A stretch of 64,000 nucleotides of DNA from Bog-756 sp963833585 (lineage in GTDB: Bacteria; Actinomycetota; Acidimicrobiia; Acidimicrobiales; RAAP-2), in contig CAWHYF010000006.1 in assembly GCA_963833585.1 (NCBI GenBank), forward strand, positions 310,001 to 374,000, in the 5' to 3' direction. The notes beneath the pieces are model-generated. The model had not been told where the DNA came from. It saw only the letters and a program-made list of their open reading frames with translations, and made no database searches. Both the position numbers and the translations under genes were made by a program. The stretch's first letter is position 1. Each line of letters starts with the position of its first letter. This document shows, one piece after another, positions 8,876 to 17,587 of this stretch.

Positions 8876-9145
8876 GTGGGCGACGGACCCTCGGCACCGG
8901 TCACCGAGCTGAAGCGGGACCTGGACGGGCAGATCGTCGTCTACGCCAGCTATCAGCTCGGTCACATCCTGATGGAACACGATCTGGTCGACCGTGCATC
9001 CGGTGGTCGTCTTCCCGGTCCTGCTCAGTAAGAGCGAACGCCTCGGTGGCGGACCCGCCACACGAAGGCCATGGGCCTGCTCAGCACCGGGCCGGTTGGT
9101 GAAGGCTCAATTCGGCTGACCTACGAGTTCGTCCGGGTCGCCTAG
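8876..9145 (+). pseudogene. Remnant of a dihydrofolate-reductase-family (RibD_C-like) gene
   Basis: Three frames together spell the C-terminal half of a RibD_C-like protein. The first gives VTELKRDLDGQIVVYASYQL followed by GHILMEHDLVDR, the second gives HPVVVFPVLLSKSERLGG, and the third gives KAMGLLSTGPVGEGSIRLTY followed by EFVRVA and a stop. At least two frameshifts separate the parts, and no N-terminal half is recognisable upstream, where the 20-bp tandem repeat lies. It is clearly non-functional as it stands. It differs in sequence from the intact family member at 2124, so it is not a recent duplicate. The 180 bp that follow (9146-9325) show nothing recognisable. Confidence 0.75.
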
Positions 9146-9325
9146 CTGCGCCTGGGTCACGGGACGCGGATAATCGTCGCTGGAGGTGGAGCTACCGACA
9201 CGCTGCGGACTGCGATCGGTCCTCATCAGCCGGCGCTGACATGATCCCAGGACTTGAGGCCCTCAGAGAGTTGCCCCTCGGTGGCCAACCCCACCTGAGA
9301 GGCCGGTGCGGGGTCAAGCCATAGG

Positions 9326-10333
9326 TCAGTAGATCTCGGAAGGCTGGGGTGTCCAAGGGTACGAGTCCTGGATGGTTTGCAGGTGTGAGCGCGTCTCGGC
9401 ATCGCACAGTGCGCCGACCACTCCGGCTCGGAATGCTTGTTCTGGCGAGCAACCCAGTTGGGCAGCGACTTCGAAGTCACGGCTGAGATCAGTCCCGAAC
9501 ATGGCCGGATCGTCGGTACTGATCGAGCAGAGGACGCCCGCCTCCAACATACGAGGAAGTGGGTGCGACGCCACCGACTCGACCACCCGCGTACGCAGGT
9601 TGGACATGGGGCACACGTCACAGACGATGGACCTGGCCGCGAGCTCTTGCAGCAATCCTTCGTCCTCGACGGCCCGGATACCGTGTCTGATCCGATCGGC
9701 CTGAAGAACGTCCACAGCACCTCGAATTGATTCCGGGCCTGCCGCCTCTCCGGCGTGTGGAACCGAGCCGAGACCGCCGTCTTTGGCGAGGCGAAACGCC
9801 ATCTCGAACGGCTCAGGAGGACATGATGCTTCTGGCCCCCCGAGTCCGAGCCCGACGATGCCTCGATCGCGGTATTTAAGTGCGTAGCGAGCCGTCTCCA
9901 ATGCTGCATCCAGGCCGAGGAAACGAGGAATGTCCGTCGTCAGTCGGACTTCCACGCCGGATAGCTCCCTCGCTTCGGCGGCACCATCACAGAAGCCAGA
10001 GAACACTTCGTCCCAGGAGGCACCCCCACTGATCCGTTCTATCGGGGTGAAAATGCCCTCGATGTACACGGCTCCGTGGGAGGCGGCCTCCTGGGCATAG
10101 GCGACGACGATCTGCCGGAAATCCCGATACCTTTGGATGGCCGGCGTCGTCATCATCCAGAGGTCGAGAAAATGCTCGAAGTCGCGAAATCGGTAGAGCT
10201 CGGCAAGCTCCTGTTCATCTCGTGCAGGGAGGGCGAACCCGTTGCGAGACGCCATCTCGAAGAGGTCCTTCGGACGGACCGTTGCTTCCAGGTGGACGTG
10301 CAGCTCGATTTTGGGAACGGACGGTGGTTGCAT
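9326..10333 (-). CDS. Adenosine deaminase family amidohydrolase
   Basis: This 335-residue protein has the metal and substrate motifs of the adenosine/AMP deaminase superfamily in order: KIELHVHLEA near residue 10, VPHAGEAAGPESI (HAGE), DRIRHGIRAV, CPMSNLRT and SISTDDPAMFG. These supply the zinc ligands and catalytic Glu/Asp expected for hydrolytic deamination of an adenine-type substrate. The family also includes aminodeoxyfutalosine and other nucleoside deaminases, so the substrate is not certain. The ATG at 10333 has CGAGGAG about 6 bases upstream. It is monocistronic by appearance, with 166 empty bases on its upstream side. Confidence 0.87.
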   Translation of the reverse strand: MQPPSVPKIELHVHLEATVRPKDLFEMASRNGFALPARDEQELAELYRFRDFEHFLDLWMMTTPAIQRYRDFRQIVVAYAQEAASHGAVYIEGIFTPIERISGGASWDEVFSGFCDGAAEARELSGVEVRLTTDIPRFLGLDAALETARYALKYRDRGIVGLGLGGPEASCPPEPFEMAFRLAKDGGLGSVPHAGEAAGPESIRGAVDVLQADRIRHGIRAVEDEGLLQELAARSIVCDVCPMSNLRTRVVESVASHPLPRMLEAGVLCSISTDDPAMFGTDLSRDFEVAAQLGCSPEQAFRAGVVGALCDAETRSHLQTIQDSYPWTPQPSEIY

Positions 10334-10500
10334 GCTGGCTCCTCGGCGCGTCGAAGGATGACTTCCTTTCGACACGAGCCGGAGCCCTCTGGCTCTTCCC
10401 ATCTGGTCAGCTCATGACAGCAACGAGCATACCGATAGCGATAGACAGTCTCAACAGGGGTGGTCCACCGACGGCGTCGGCCCTGTTTCCCAGACGCGGC

Positions 10501-11772
10501 TCAGACGGCCGACCCGTTCTCCCGCTCCAGCAGGGCCGCCGAGGCCAAAATGTTGTGGGCCACGAAGGACCGCTCCTGTTTCGAACGAGCGTCGAGTAGA
10601 TCGGCCTTCAGCGCACGGGCCTCAGTCACCATGCCGCTGTCGTTGAACAGCACGAAGTCGACCAGGTGAAGGGCCTTTTGGATGTCGTCGGTGACCCCAG
10701 TTGCACTGAGGGCCCGGGCCCGATCGAGCAACGGTCCGGTCCCACCGGCCAGGAGGACCACCTCAGCGGCAATCTGGGCTCGAGTGCTGGGAAACAGCAT
10801 CGACGGGTTCCCGTCGTACCAGCCCATGTACCGGCGCATGAGGTCACGGACCAGAAATGGGGTGCACCCGTAGAGCGGCTGGAGGTACGGGCTGGCGGCA
10901 AGGTCGGGAGGGAGCTTCACGTCGGTCAGGATCTGCTCCTGCCACTGTCCTTCGTTGAGACGGCGGACCACCTCGCCATCGAGGTAGCGGAGGGCCCTCG
11001 CCGTCGTGAGCAGCATCTCCGCCCCGTGGTCGCGGAAGACGCCCCCGTGGCCGGAGACAATGGCGGCCGGCTCGAGCGCAGCCATCTCCTCGAGGGCTTC
11101 GGCCCACTCCAGCACGTAGCGCTGGACCCGGAACGGAGTGCCGGCGTTGGGCAGGGACGACACGATGAAGTCGCCGCCCACGATGACCCGGAGCCCTGGC
11201 AACCAGACCCAGGTGTGGTCGTCCGTCTCACCGAGCCCATGGCGACACTCCAGAGGCAGATCGCCCAAGCCCTCCAGGAGGAGGCGGTCCTCATAGGCCA
11301 CAGTCGGCGGGAAGTACCGAGCCTTCCGGACCACGTCGCCGCCGCCAGGGCCCCACATGGCGAACTGGGAGTCGAAGGTCCCGGCCAGGTGCCCCGAGGT
11401 TTTCGCGTAGCGCTCGAACCGTTTGGCAACGTTGACGTGTCCCACGATGTCCGGTGGCTGATGCCCCCGTTGAGCGGCGTCCTGGAGAAGGGCGGGCGTG
11501 CCGAAGGCGTGATCGTAGTGCCCGTGGGTGTAGATCACGTAGCGAACAGGAAGGTCGGTCAGGGCACGCAGCTCGTTGACCACACGGGGGCCGTTGGTGT
11601 AGAGCCCTGGGTCGACGACGGCCACACCCTCGGTGCCGATGATGATGGTGGTGTTGCCGAATCCGGCCAGAAAGTGCACCCCGGGAGCAATTTCACGACA
11701 CTCGAAGTTCGCCCTTGACCTGCCGAGGGCCTCGGGCCCGGCGCTCTGGATCGGGTCGGTGTCGCTGCTCAT
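10501..11772 (-). CDS. MBL-fold hydrolase, alkyl sulfatase (BDS1/SdsA)-like
   Basis: This 423-residue protein starts with a metallo-beta-lactamase domain carrying THGHYDHAFG (HxHxDH) near residue 80. Further ligand regions follow in HGLGETDDHTWVWL and GGDFIVSSLPN. The C-terminal third contains RRYMGWYDGNPSMLFPSTRA, which matches the alkyl-sulfatase dimerisation domain. Classical SdsA1/BDS1 enzymes of about 650 residues also have a C-terminal sterol-carrier-like domain, which is absent here. Hydrolysis of alkyl sulfates or related esters is plausible; a different ester substrate is possible. The ATG at 11772 is preferred because the upstream extension is low-complexity. The 290 bp upstream (11773-12062) show nothing recognisable. 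Confidence 0.83.
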   Translation of the reverse strand: MSSDTDPIQSAGPEALGRSRANFECREIAPGVHFLAGFGNTTIIIGTEGVAVVDPGLYTNGPRVVNELRALTDLPVRYVIYTHGHYDHAFGTPALLQDAAQRGHQPPDIVGHVNVAKRFERYAKTSGHLAGTFDSQFAMWGPGGGDVVRKARYFPPTVAYEDRLLLEGLGDLPLECRHGLGETDDHTWVWLPGLRVIVGGDFIVSSLPNAGTPFRVQRYVLEWAEALEEMAALEPAAIVSGHGGVFRDHGAEMLLTTARALRYLDGEVVRRLNEGQWQEQILTDVKLPPDLAASPYLQPLYGCTPFLVRDLMRRYMGWYDGNPSMLFPSTRAQIAAEVVLLAGGTGPLLDRARALSATGVTDDIQKALHLVDFVLFNDSGMVTEARALKADLLDARSKQERSFVAHNILASAALLERENGSAV

Positions 11773-12062
11773 GGGTACCTGCCAGTTGTGGGTCGGAACC
11801 CGAATCGTAGATCGCCGTGCGCCACTGCGGCGGGGGCGCCGGTGGCGCTCCCGTGGCGGGGGTCCCCTCCCTGGCGCCCCAGTTGCCACCGTGGGAGCCG
11901 TTGGTGTCGAGGCCGGAAATGACGCCGAGGTGTGGGTAGCGGTCATGGAGCCCACCCGTGGCCACAAACGGTCTCACCAGCCCTTCGGGGTCCCCAACTG
12001 CTCTTCTGGCTTGGGGACGGAGGTCTGTACGGTAACTTGCCGACCGGACGTAGCGTGCACCT

Positions 12063-12893
12063 ATGCGCTTCGCCTTCAAGACCTCGCCACAAGATACGAC
12101 CTGGACCGACATGCTCGCCGTGTGGAAGGCGGCCGACGATATCGAGGTGTTCGAGTCCGGCTGGACCTTCGACCACTTCTATCCGATCTTTTCCGACAGC
12201 GCCGGCCCTTGCATGGAGGGCTGGATCACCCTGACGGCGCTGGCTCAGGCGACGACCCGCCTGCGGATGGGAACTCTGGTGACCGGCATCCACTATCGCC
12301 ACCCGGCGATCCTGGCCAACATGGCAACCACCCTCGACATCACGTCCGGTGGTCGGCTGGAGCTTGGTGTCGGGGCCGGGTGGAATGAGGAGGAATCAGA
12401 GGCCTACGGGATCGAGCTGGGCACGCCGAGCCAGCGCAGTGACCGCTTCGAGGAGGCATGCGAGGTGATCGTCGGGCTCCTCACGCAGGAGACGACGACC
12501 TTCAACGGCCGGTACTACCAGCTCATCGAAGCACGGAACGAGCCCAAGCCACTCCAGCGTCCCCACCCGCCGATCTGCGTCGGTGGCAGTGGTGAGAGGA
12601 GGACGCTCCGCACTGCAGCCCGGTTCGCCCAGCACTGGAACTTCGTTGGTGGCACCCCGGCGGAGTTCGCCCACAAACGTGACGTCCTGCATCAGCACTG
12701 CGAGAGCCTCGGCCGCGACCCTGCGGAGATTCTCCTCTCCAGTCACGTCCGATTCGCCGGGGACGCAGATTCCACCGCCGAGCAGGCCGCCGCACTTGCA
12801 GAGGTCGGCGTCGAGCTGGGCATTGTCTACCTCCCACCGCCCCTGGATCCGGGCGTGCTCGAGCCGCTGGCCGACGCCTTACGTGAGCTCTAA
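12063..12893 (+). CDS. LLM class F420-dependent oxidoreductase
   Basis: This 276-residue luciferase-like (TIM-barrel) oxidoreductase starts MRFAFKTSPQDTTWTDMLAV. Typical elements follow: WTFDHFYPIF, LTALAQATTRLRMGTLVTG, ITSGGRLELGVGAGWNEEES, and LQRPHPPICVGGSGERRTLR. This pattern is that of the actinobacterial F420-dependent group (TIGR03560-like) rather than bacterial luciferases. These enzymes use F420 to reduce or oxidise alcohols, aldehydes or xenobiotics; the substrate is unknown. It converges on the secreted protein gene at 13174, and its stop overlaps a possible broken small gene on the other strand. Confidence 0.88.
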   Translation: MRFAFKTSPQDTTWTDMLAVWKAADDIEVFESGWTFDHFYPIFSDSAGPCMEGWITLTALAQATTRLRMGTLVTGIHYRHPAILANMATTLDITSGGRLELGVGAGWNEEESEAYGIELGTPSQRSDRFEEACEVIVGLLTQETTTFNGRYYQLIEARNEPKPLQRPHPPICVGGSGERRTLRTAARFAQHWNFVGGTPAEFAHKRDVLHQHCESLGRDPAEILLSSHVRFAGDADSTAEQAAALAEVGVELGIVYLPPPLDPGVLEPLADALREL

Positions 12894-13110
12894 AGAAGCG
12901 TCGACTCCCCGTCCAGACCGAGCTCCGGGATGATGTCCCGATCGAGACGCATATCGGCGATTGCCCAGCGTGGATCGCGGGGGACGACGCAGTCCATCTA
13001 GAGCGCAGGATCGGGTGGGGGCAGGCCGCCACATTGAAGGTCGCCTGCCACGCCCGGCGCTGATTCGGGCGGATCGGCGTCTCCTGCTCCGGGTCACCCG
13101 TATTGTCCAT
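12890..13110 (-). pseudogene. Possible broken small gene, family unknown
   Basis: From an ATG at 13110 one frame reads MDNTGDPEQETPIRPNQRRA and then WQATFNVAACPHPILR. Switching frame near 13000 gives CVVPRDPRWAIADMRLDRDI and ends IPELGLDGESTLL at a stop at 12890. Both halves look protein-like, and together they would make about 73 residues if one frameshift is corrected. I do not recognise the family. It could equally be non-coding sequence with chance open frames. The remaining bases up to 13173 show nothing. Confidence 0.25.
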
Positions 13111-13173
13111 CCAACCCGATGGGCTCTCGGGCCGGCCACGGCGTGCGCCGAACGGGGGGCCGCCCTCGCCGGT

Positions 13174-15117
13174 TCAGCTCGTGGAGCAGGTGGTGCGGTG
13201 GGAAGGGGTCCCGGCCGCCACCTCCATGGTGAGCGACTGACTGGCCGAGTCGACCGGGGCATAGGCGTCGCTCACATGGACGGTAAAGGTGGACGTCCCC
13301 AACACCGAGGGGCTACCGGTGAACGAGCCGTCGCGGTTCAGCGTCAGACCGGTCGGCAGTGCCCCGCCGGTGACCGTCCAGGTGTACGGGGCATGGCCCC
13401 CGCTGGCCGACAGGTCATGGCAGTACGGATGACTCTGGGTGGCATGCAGGTCAGTCGTCTTGATGGTGATGGGCTTCGGCGTGATGGTGATCGACACCGA
13501 CTGTGATGCCGATTCCGGCGTTGGGCTCGTCGAGTCCACTGCATCGACGGTGAACACGAAGGCGCCAAACACCTTCGGCTTTCCGGAGACGAGCCCGGTC
13601 TTCGCATTGAGCTTGAGCCCGTCGGGCAGCGACTGCCCGGTCGGCAACGAGAGGGTGTAGTGGGGCCTTCCCCCGACGGGGATCACATAGTTCGAGTACT
13701 TGGTGCCCTGGGTGGCAGGGGCCAGTGAGGTGGTGAAGACGCTCAGTGGGTAGTTGATCTGGGGCATCGTCGCGGTGCACATCACTCCGCTGGAGCTGTC
13801 GGCCCACGAGTCGCATGTCGGCCCCGTTTGGTAAGTGCGATCGGGGGCGATGGAATGCATGATCTCCAGTTGGGTCACGAGATCCTGGTACGGCTGGTTA
13901 TCCACGTTGACAACGCCGAAGTTGTTGTTCTCCCCGTCGAACCGACCCCCCGCCGGCTCGTCCACCAGCTCAAACCACTCGTCGCCAACCACCCATGGCG
14001 CGTCCTCATAGAGCGGGCCGACGAAATTCGCATAGGCGGCGGCCCGCTCCTGCTGGGTGGGTGCGATGGCCAGGGTCCCCGGCACGGTGTCCGGGGTCTC
14101 GGGTGTCGAGGCGATGAAGGAGTACTCGGCAACCATGATGGGCGTGCCGTTGAGGTACTTCTCGAAGTTGGAGTAGGTGGGGACGACGGGCAGGTAACCA
14201 GGCCAGAGCTCGTCGATGATTTGGGCGAAGCCGGGCTTCAGGGCGTAGTCGTCGATGCTGAACACGTTGATGTAGTGGCTGGCCGCTTCCAGCAGCTCCG
14301 GTTGGATGTACTGGCCCTCCGCCTTGACCCCGAGGATGAGGTGGTTGGGGTCATACGTGCGGATGGCTGCCGTCGTCACCTGAAAGTACTGGGTGGCGAG
14401 GGCGGTGAGGAATCCGGTGGGATTTCCGATGTACTGCTCGGCCACGGCCAAGCCAGGTGACCCTGCCGGAAGGTCGAGGTAGTCCTGTAGCTCAGTGTTG
14501 GAATTGTCGATGTCCGGTCCCCAGGTCAATTCGCTGTCGGTGTACCAGCCGATGAGATTCGGATCGTTGGCCAGCGGCGCCACTTCTGTGGCAGCCACAT
14601 TGCCGGCGTTGACGGTGAACGAGGGAGCGAACCAGTCATCGCCACTGGCCATTGAGAGTTGGACGCTGTAGGGCATCTGGGATGCGAAGGTCGCGTTGTC
14701 AGTGAATGCTCCGAGGCTGTTGAACCCCCACGACCGCAACTCGGAGACCGTCGCCGTGGCCCAGGCTGCGGTGCTCGACCAATCGGCGGCGACGGTCTCG
14801 CACCACGGGCACTGGCCGGTGGTCTCGTCGGTGTTGGAGCCGGGATCGATGGCCACATGGTCGATGCCGGTGGAGTAAAAAGGTTCGCCGGTCGGGGTGA
14901 CGAAGAACGAGTGACCGTTCTTGCGGCCCATCGAGAAAAAACCGGTTGCCTTGAATGGCGTGCGGACTCCTGTGTCTTGGCGCGCCGTCCCCGTGCGGTG
15001 GATTGACGGTCCGGCCGCAGCAGCCGTCGCCGGCGGGGCCAAGGTGACGAGAAGAATCAGGGCGAGCACCCTCAATCCGATTCTGGGCGTCTTCACATTG
15101 GGCGTTCGACCGGTCAA
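13174..15117 (-). CDS. Secreted glycoside hydrolase-like protein with two putative Ig domains
   Basis: This protein of about 647 residues has a signal peptide (VLALILLVTLAPPATAAAAG near residues 17-36). Next comes a TIM-barrel-like region that opens GHSFFVTPTGEPFYSTGIDH. That entry, together with LIGWYTDSELTWG and IMVAEYSFIAS, resembles agarase-like and related hydrolases. The C-terminal 190 residues form two putative Ig-type repeats (SLPTGQSLPDGLKLNAKTGL and GALPTGLTLNRDGSFTGSPS). The polysaccharide target is unknown. The frame opens at a TTG (15117); GTG at 15096 is an alternative that would start just before the signal peptide. It appears to be monocistronic and exported. Confidence 0.72.
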   Translation of the reverse strand: MTGRTPNVKTPRIGLRVLALILLVTLAPPATAAAAGPSIHRTGTARQDTGVRTPFKATGFFSMGRKNGHSFFVTPTGEPFYSTGIDHVAIDPGSNTDETTGQCPWCETVAADWSSTAAWATATVSELRSWGFNSLGAFTDNATFASQMPYSVQLSMASGDDWFAPSFTVNAGNVAATEVAPLANDPNLIGWYTDSELTWGPDIDNSNTELQDYLDLPAGSPGLAVAEQYIGNPTGFLTALATQYFQVTTAAIRTYDPNHLILGVKAEGQYIQPELLEAASHYINVFSIDDYALKPGFAQIIDELWPGYLPVVPTYSNFEKYLNGTPIMVAEYSFIASTPETPDTVPGTLAIAPTQQERAAAYANFVGPLYEDAPWVVGDEWFELVDEPAGGRFDGENNNFGVVNVDNQPYQDLVTQLEIMHSIAPDRTYQTGPTCDSWADSSSGVMCTATMPQINYPLSVFTTSLAPATQGTKYSNYVIPVGGRPHYTLSLPTGQSLPDGLKLNAKTGLVSGKPKVFGAFVFTVDAVDSTSPTPESASQSVSITITPKPITIKTTDLHATQSHPYCHDLSASGGHAPYTWTVTGGALPTGLTLNRDGSFTGSPSVLGTSTFTVHVSDAYAPVDSASQSLTMEVAAGTPSHRTTCSTS

Positions 15118-15204
15118 ATTGTTCCCCGCCCCCTAAGTATTCCGCCAATGCCCTCTGGTCCTCTACCCTGAACCTTAACCTCCGTCGCACGTACGCCAAG
15201 TAGT

Positions 15205-15405
15205 TGGCTGGGGCCGATCTACCCCAAAAGCCCCTCGACGGGGCTCGACGACGTCCAGTTCGCCACCATGGGCTGCATCGACCGATTTCACCATCGTCGT
15301 CTCCACGGCGAGATCACCGACGACAACAGCTACGTCCCACCCGCGGAGTTCGAGGCCGTCTGCCACCGTCAAACAGCTTCCGCCCTCGAGGCGGTCACCC
15401 AATAG
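15205..15405 (+). pseudogene. C-terminal remnant of an IS3-family transposase (OrfB)
   Basis: An open frame of 66 codons begins WLGPIYPKSPSTGLDDVQFA and continues IDRFHHRRLHGEITDDNSYV, then PPAEFEAVCHRQTASAL and a stop. The pattern W(F/I)xxRRLHGEI followed by PPAEFEA is the hallmark end of the integrase core of IS3-family OrfB transposases. The catalytic DDE residues, OrfA and inverted repeats are not present, so this is a dead fragment. The bases on either side of it within 15118-15573 show no other feature. It marks past mobile-element activity at the edge of the accessory region. Confidence 0.75.
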
Positions 15406-15573
15406 CCGGAGCAGTCTGGAGACTGGGCGATTCAGATACTTTGGCCAACCGGAATCCTTGGCCGATGTTCGGAAGTGACATGCAAAATGCCCACGACCGC
15501 AGACGCCGCACGACTACAGAGCCCCCGCCACCTTTTTAACCTCGGATGAAGGGAATGCTGCGGCAATGTCGAA

Positions 15574-15978
15574 CTAGTCGCCGAACTGCTGCTCGCGCAG
15601 GTATCGGCGCACCCGGTCCAGAATCTGCTGGGCCGCCGCAACGACCTCCGGGGGGTATTCAAACCTCGCGTCGAAGACCAGGCGCTCTGGATCGACCACG
15701 GTCATTCCCTTCTCGAGGAGTCGATAGGCCGTTTCTCGAGTGCTGAACATCGGGTCGTCTAGATCCTCGACCGGCCCCAGCGCCAGTAGAGCATCTACAA
15801 TCGGCTCTGCCGCCCCCCGTGTGGGGCTTTGCAACCCGTTGTCCCGGAGCCGGTCCTGGAAGCTCCCGATGAGTGCTTCCCTGGCGTCGTTGTTGGGCAC
15901 ACGGTCCGATATCCCGAAGGCGTGCCGTACGACGAGTTCCCACTGCCGTTGACGATCCGAAGCCCACTCGGCGGTCAC
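15574..15978 (-). CDS. Hypothetical protein, 134 aa
   Basis: This is a GTG-started open frame of 134 codons with normal high-GC codon use. The sequence is soluble and mostly helical: WASDRQRQWELVVRHAFGIS, then ALIGSFQDRLRDNGL, and a charged C-terminal helix AAQQILDRVRRYLREQQFGD. I recognise no family, signal peptide or membrane segment. It sits between an IS3 remnant and the ERCC4 nuclease gene, in the same direction as the latter but about 245 bp downstream of it. Those 245 bp show nothing recognisable. It may belong to the accessory region. Confidence 0.6.
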   Translation of the reverse strand: MTAEWASDRQRQWELVVRHAFGISDRVPNNDAREALIGSFQDRLRDNGLQSPTRGAAEPIVDALLALGPVEDLDDPMFSTRETAYRLLEKGMTVVDPERLVFDARFEYPPEVVAAAQQILDRVRRYLREQQFGD

Positions 15979-16223
15979 GGATAGATCACCCCCTACCTCT
16001 TCGCTCCGGTTGCAAACTTCGCCGTCCCAGCCGGCGTCTCATTTCCCCGCCGTTCATGGCGACCACCTGGGATTGCCGGACGCCGATCGGGGGTCGACAC
16101 ACCGAGTTTAGTTTGGAACCGCTCAAGCAAGGGAAGCGACCGGAACGCCGATCTAACCCGCAAGCAGGCAGGACGTGGGGGCGGCAAACTGGTGGCGACC
16201 TGAGCGCCCCCAACACAACGTTC

Positions 16224-17195
16224 TTACGGCCGGTGCGCGTCGGACCAGGCCTGGACGATCTCGGGTCGTAGTCGGCCCTGCCTGGCAACGGACAGCCCCA
16301 CGGAGCGGGCCCACGCTCGGACCTCGCTCGTAGGAGGTTCGGCTACAACAGGCACGCCCCTATCGGCAGATTCGACGCCGATCCGGGCGGTGGCAGCGGA
16401 TTCGTTCCTCGCCCAGGCGTGGGCTGCTGCGAGATAGCGGTAGGTCCACTCTTCGGCGAGGGGGCGGGTCTCACAGAACACAATCGGTACGCCAGGCCAG
16501 CGGACCTGCAGTTCGGCGAGTCCGTCAGCAACCACAGCCGGGCGGATGCGGTCGAGCTTGAAGACCTGCGAGTAGCGCTCCTCGACCACAACGGCAGCAA
16601 GCGGCAACGAGGACAGTTCGGCGATGGCGAAACGCAGCGTGCTGTTGGTCAGGCTGGAGACGAGGTCGGGTAGCGATTTGCGTTCCACTGCTGCGACCAG
16701 CTGGCCATCGAGTTCCAGGCCGTAGTCGCCGCAGGGAAGCGACCGCTTGGTGGTGTGGACTTGCTGGTCGGTGAAGCGGTAGGCGTAACGCTCCCGGGAG
16801 TCGACGATGATCTGTAGGTCGCCGATGCCACCAGCGCGAGCGGTCGGGACCCGTACATTCGGTCGGGCTTGCTTCCGAGTGCGTGGAGATTGCCAGAACA
16901 CCGCATCTCGGCCACGAGCGGTGGTGAACACCAGCTGGGAACGGTTCTCCCTGCCGCGAGCGAGGACGAGGTCGATCGACGCGCCGCGGCGCACACACGA
17001 GCGTACCGGGACTTGCTCCACGATCTCGGGCTCACTGGGCCACTCGTCTATCGCAACCGGGTAACAGAACAGCGCCGTTGTCCGCGGCCACGTTCCAGCC
17101 GTACGGAACACCAGCCCGTCGCCCAGCGGAATCCGCATCAGGTAGGGCAAGCGTGACTCGGGGTCAGGGTTGCTGACGATCAGCAGTTCAGTCAT
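16224..17195 (-). CDS. ERCC4-domain nuclease fused to an Lsr2-like C-terminal DNA-binding domain
   Basis: This 323-residue protein has three parts. Residues 1-125 are a region I do not recognise. Residues about 126-270 are an ERCC4/XPF-type nuclease core with D132 in IIVDSRERYAYRF and the motif ERKSLPDL (171-178), matching the ERKx3D active site. The last 37 residues, SEVRAWARSVGLSVARQGRL followed by RPEIVQAWSDAH, match the C-terminal DNA-binding domain of Lsr2, which targets AT-rich DNA. A nuclease addressed to AT-rich, often foreign, DNA is an attractive inference. The ATG at 17195 is preferred; GTG codons just upstream (17204, 17201) are alternatives. A tRNA-like remnant and a toxin-type gene are nearby, suggesting an accessory locus. 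Confidence 0.82.
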   Translation of the reverse strand: MTELLIVSNPDPESRLPYLMRIPLGDGLVFRTAGTWPRTTALFCYPVAIDEWPSEPEIVEQVPVRSCVRRGASIDLVLARGRENRSQLVFTTARGRDAVFWQSPRTRKQARPNVRVPTARAGGIGDLQIIVDSRERYAYRFTDQQVHTTKRSLPCGDYGLELDGQLVAAVERKSLPDLVSSLTNSTLRFAIAELSSLPLAAVVVEERYSQVFKLDRIRPAVVADGLAELQVRWPGVPIVFCETRPLAEEWTYRYLAAAHAWARNESAATARIGVESADRGVPVVAEPPTSEVRAWARSVGLSVARQGRLRPEIVQAWSDAHRP

Positions 17196-17369
17196 CGACA
17201 CCACCAAGTGAGTTTCCCTCGCCGGCCCACAACTCGGCGGCGGCCCGGCCACGCTCCTCAACGAGCTCAATCGACAGGAACTCCACCGGCATGAGCCACG
17301 ACCGTAGACGGCAGCCGGGCGGCGGGCCATGTGGGGGTCAGAACCCGTGTTCCGCAAGGGGGTTTCGGC

Positions 17370-17435
17370 GGAGATGAAGGGACACGAACCCCCACCCTCT
17401 CCGTTGCGATGGAGCGGCCGCTCTCCCGTGAGCTG
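17370..17435 (-). pseudogene. Decayed tRNA-like element (tRNA-Ala-like)
   Basis: On the minus strand this segment contains a T-arm-like piece (GGGGGTTCGTGTCCCTT), a 3'-acceptor-like CATCTCC, and an anticodon-arm-like CTCCATCGCAACGGAG. Aligned with the intact tRNA-Ala(CGC) at 18856-18928 it shares the order AGAGCG, TCGCAA, GTTCG-GTCC and CTCC. There is no matching 5' acceptor strand, the T-loop lacks the conserved A, and the anticodon stem is imperfect. It cannot be a working tRNA. It may be a degenerate copy left by an integrating element. The rest of 17196-17587 shows nothing recognisable. Confidence 0.45.
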
Positions 17436-17587
17436 GGACTTCGCCTCAATTTCCAGGCCATAGTGGTTGGTGAAGCGCACCGAAAGGCAAGGAAGCGCAC
17501 GGTCGGGCAGCGGTCGAGTCCTGGGGACGACAACTGCACCTTCGACGTGACCAGGGATATCAGAGCTACCGCCGGAGACTTGGAGCA

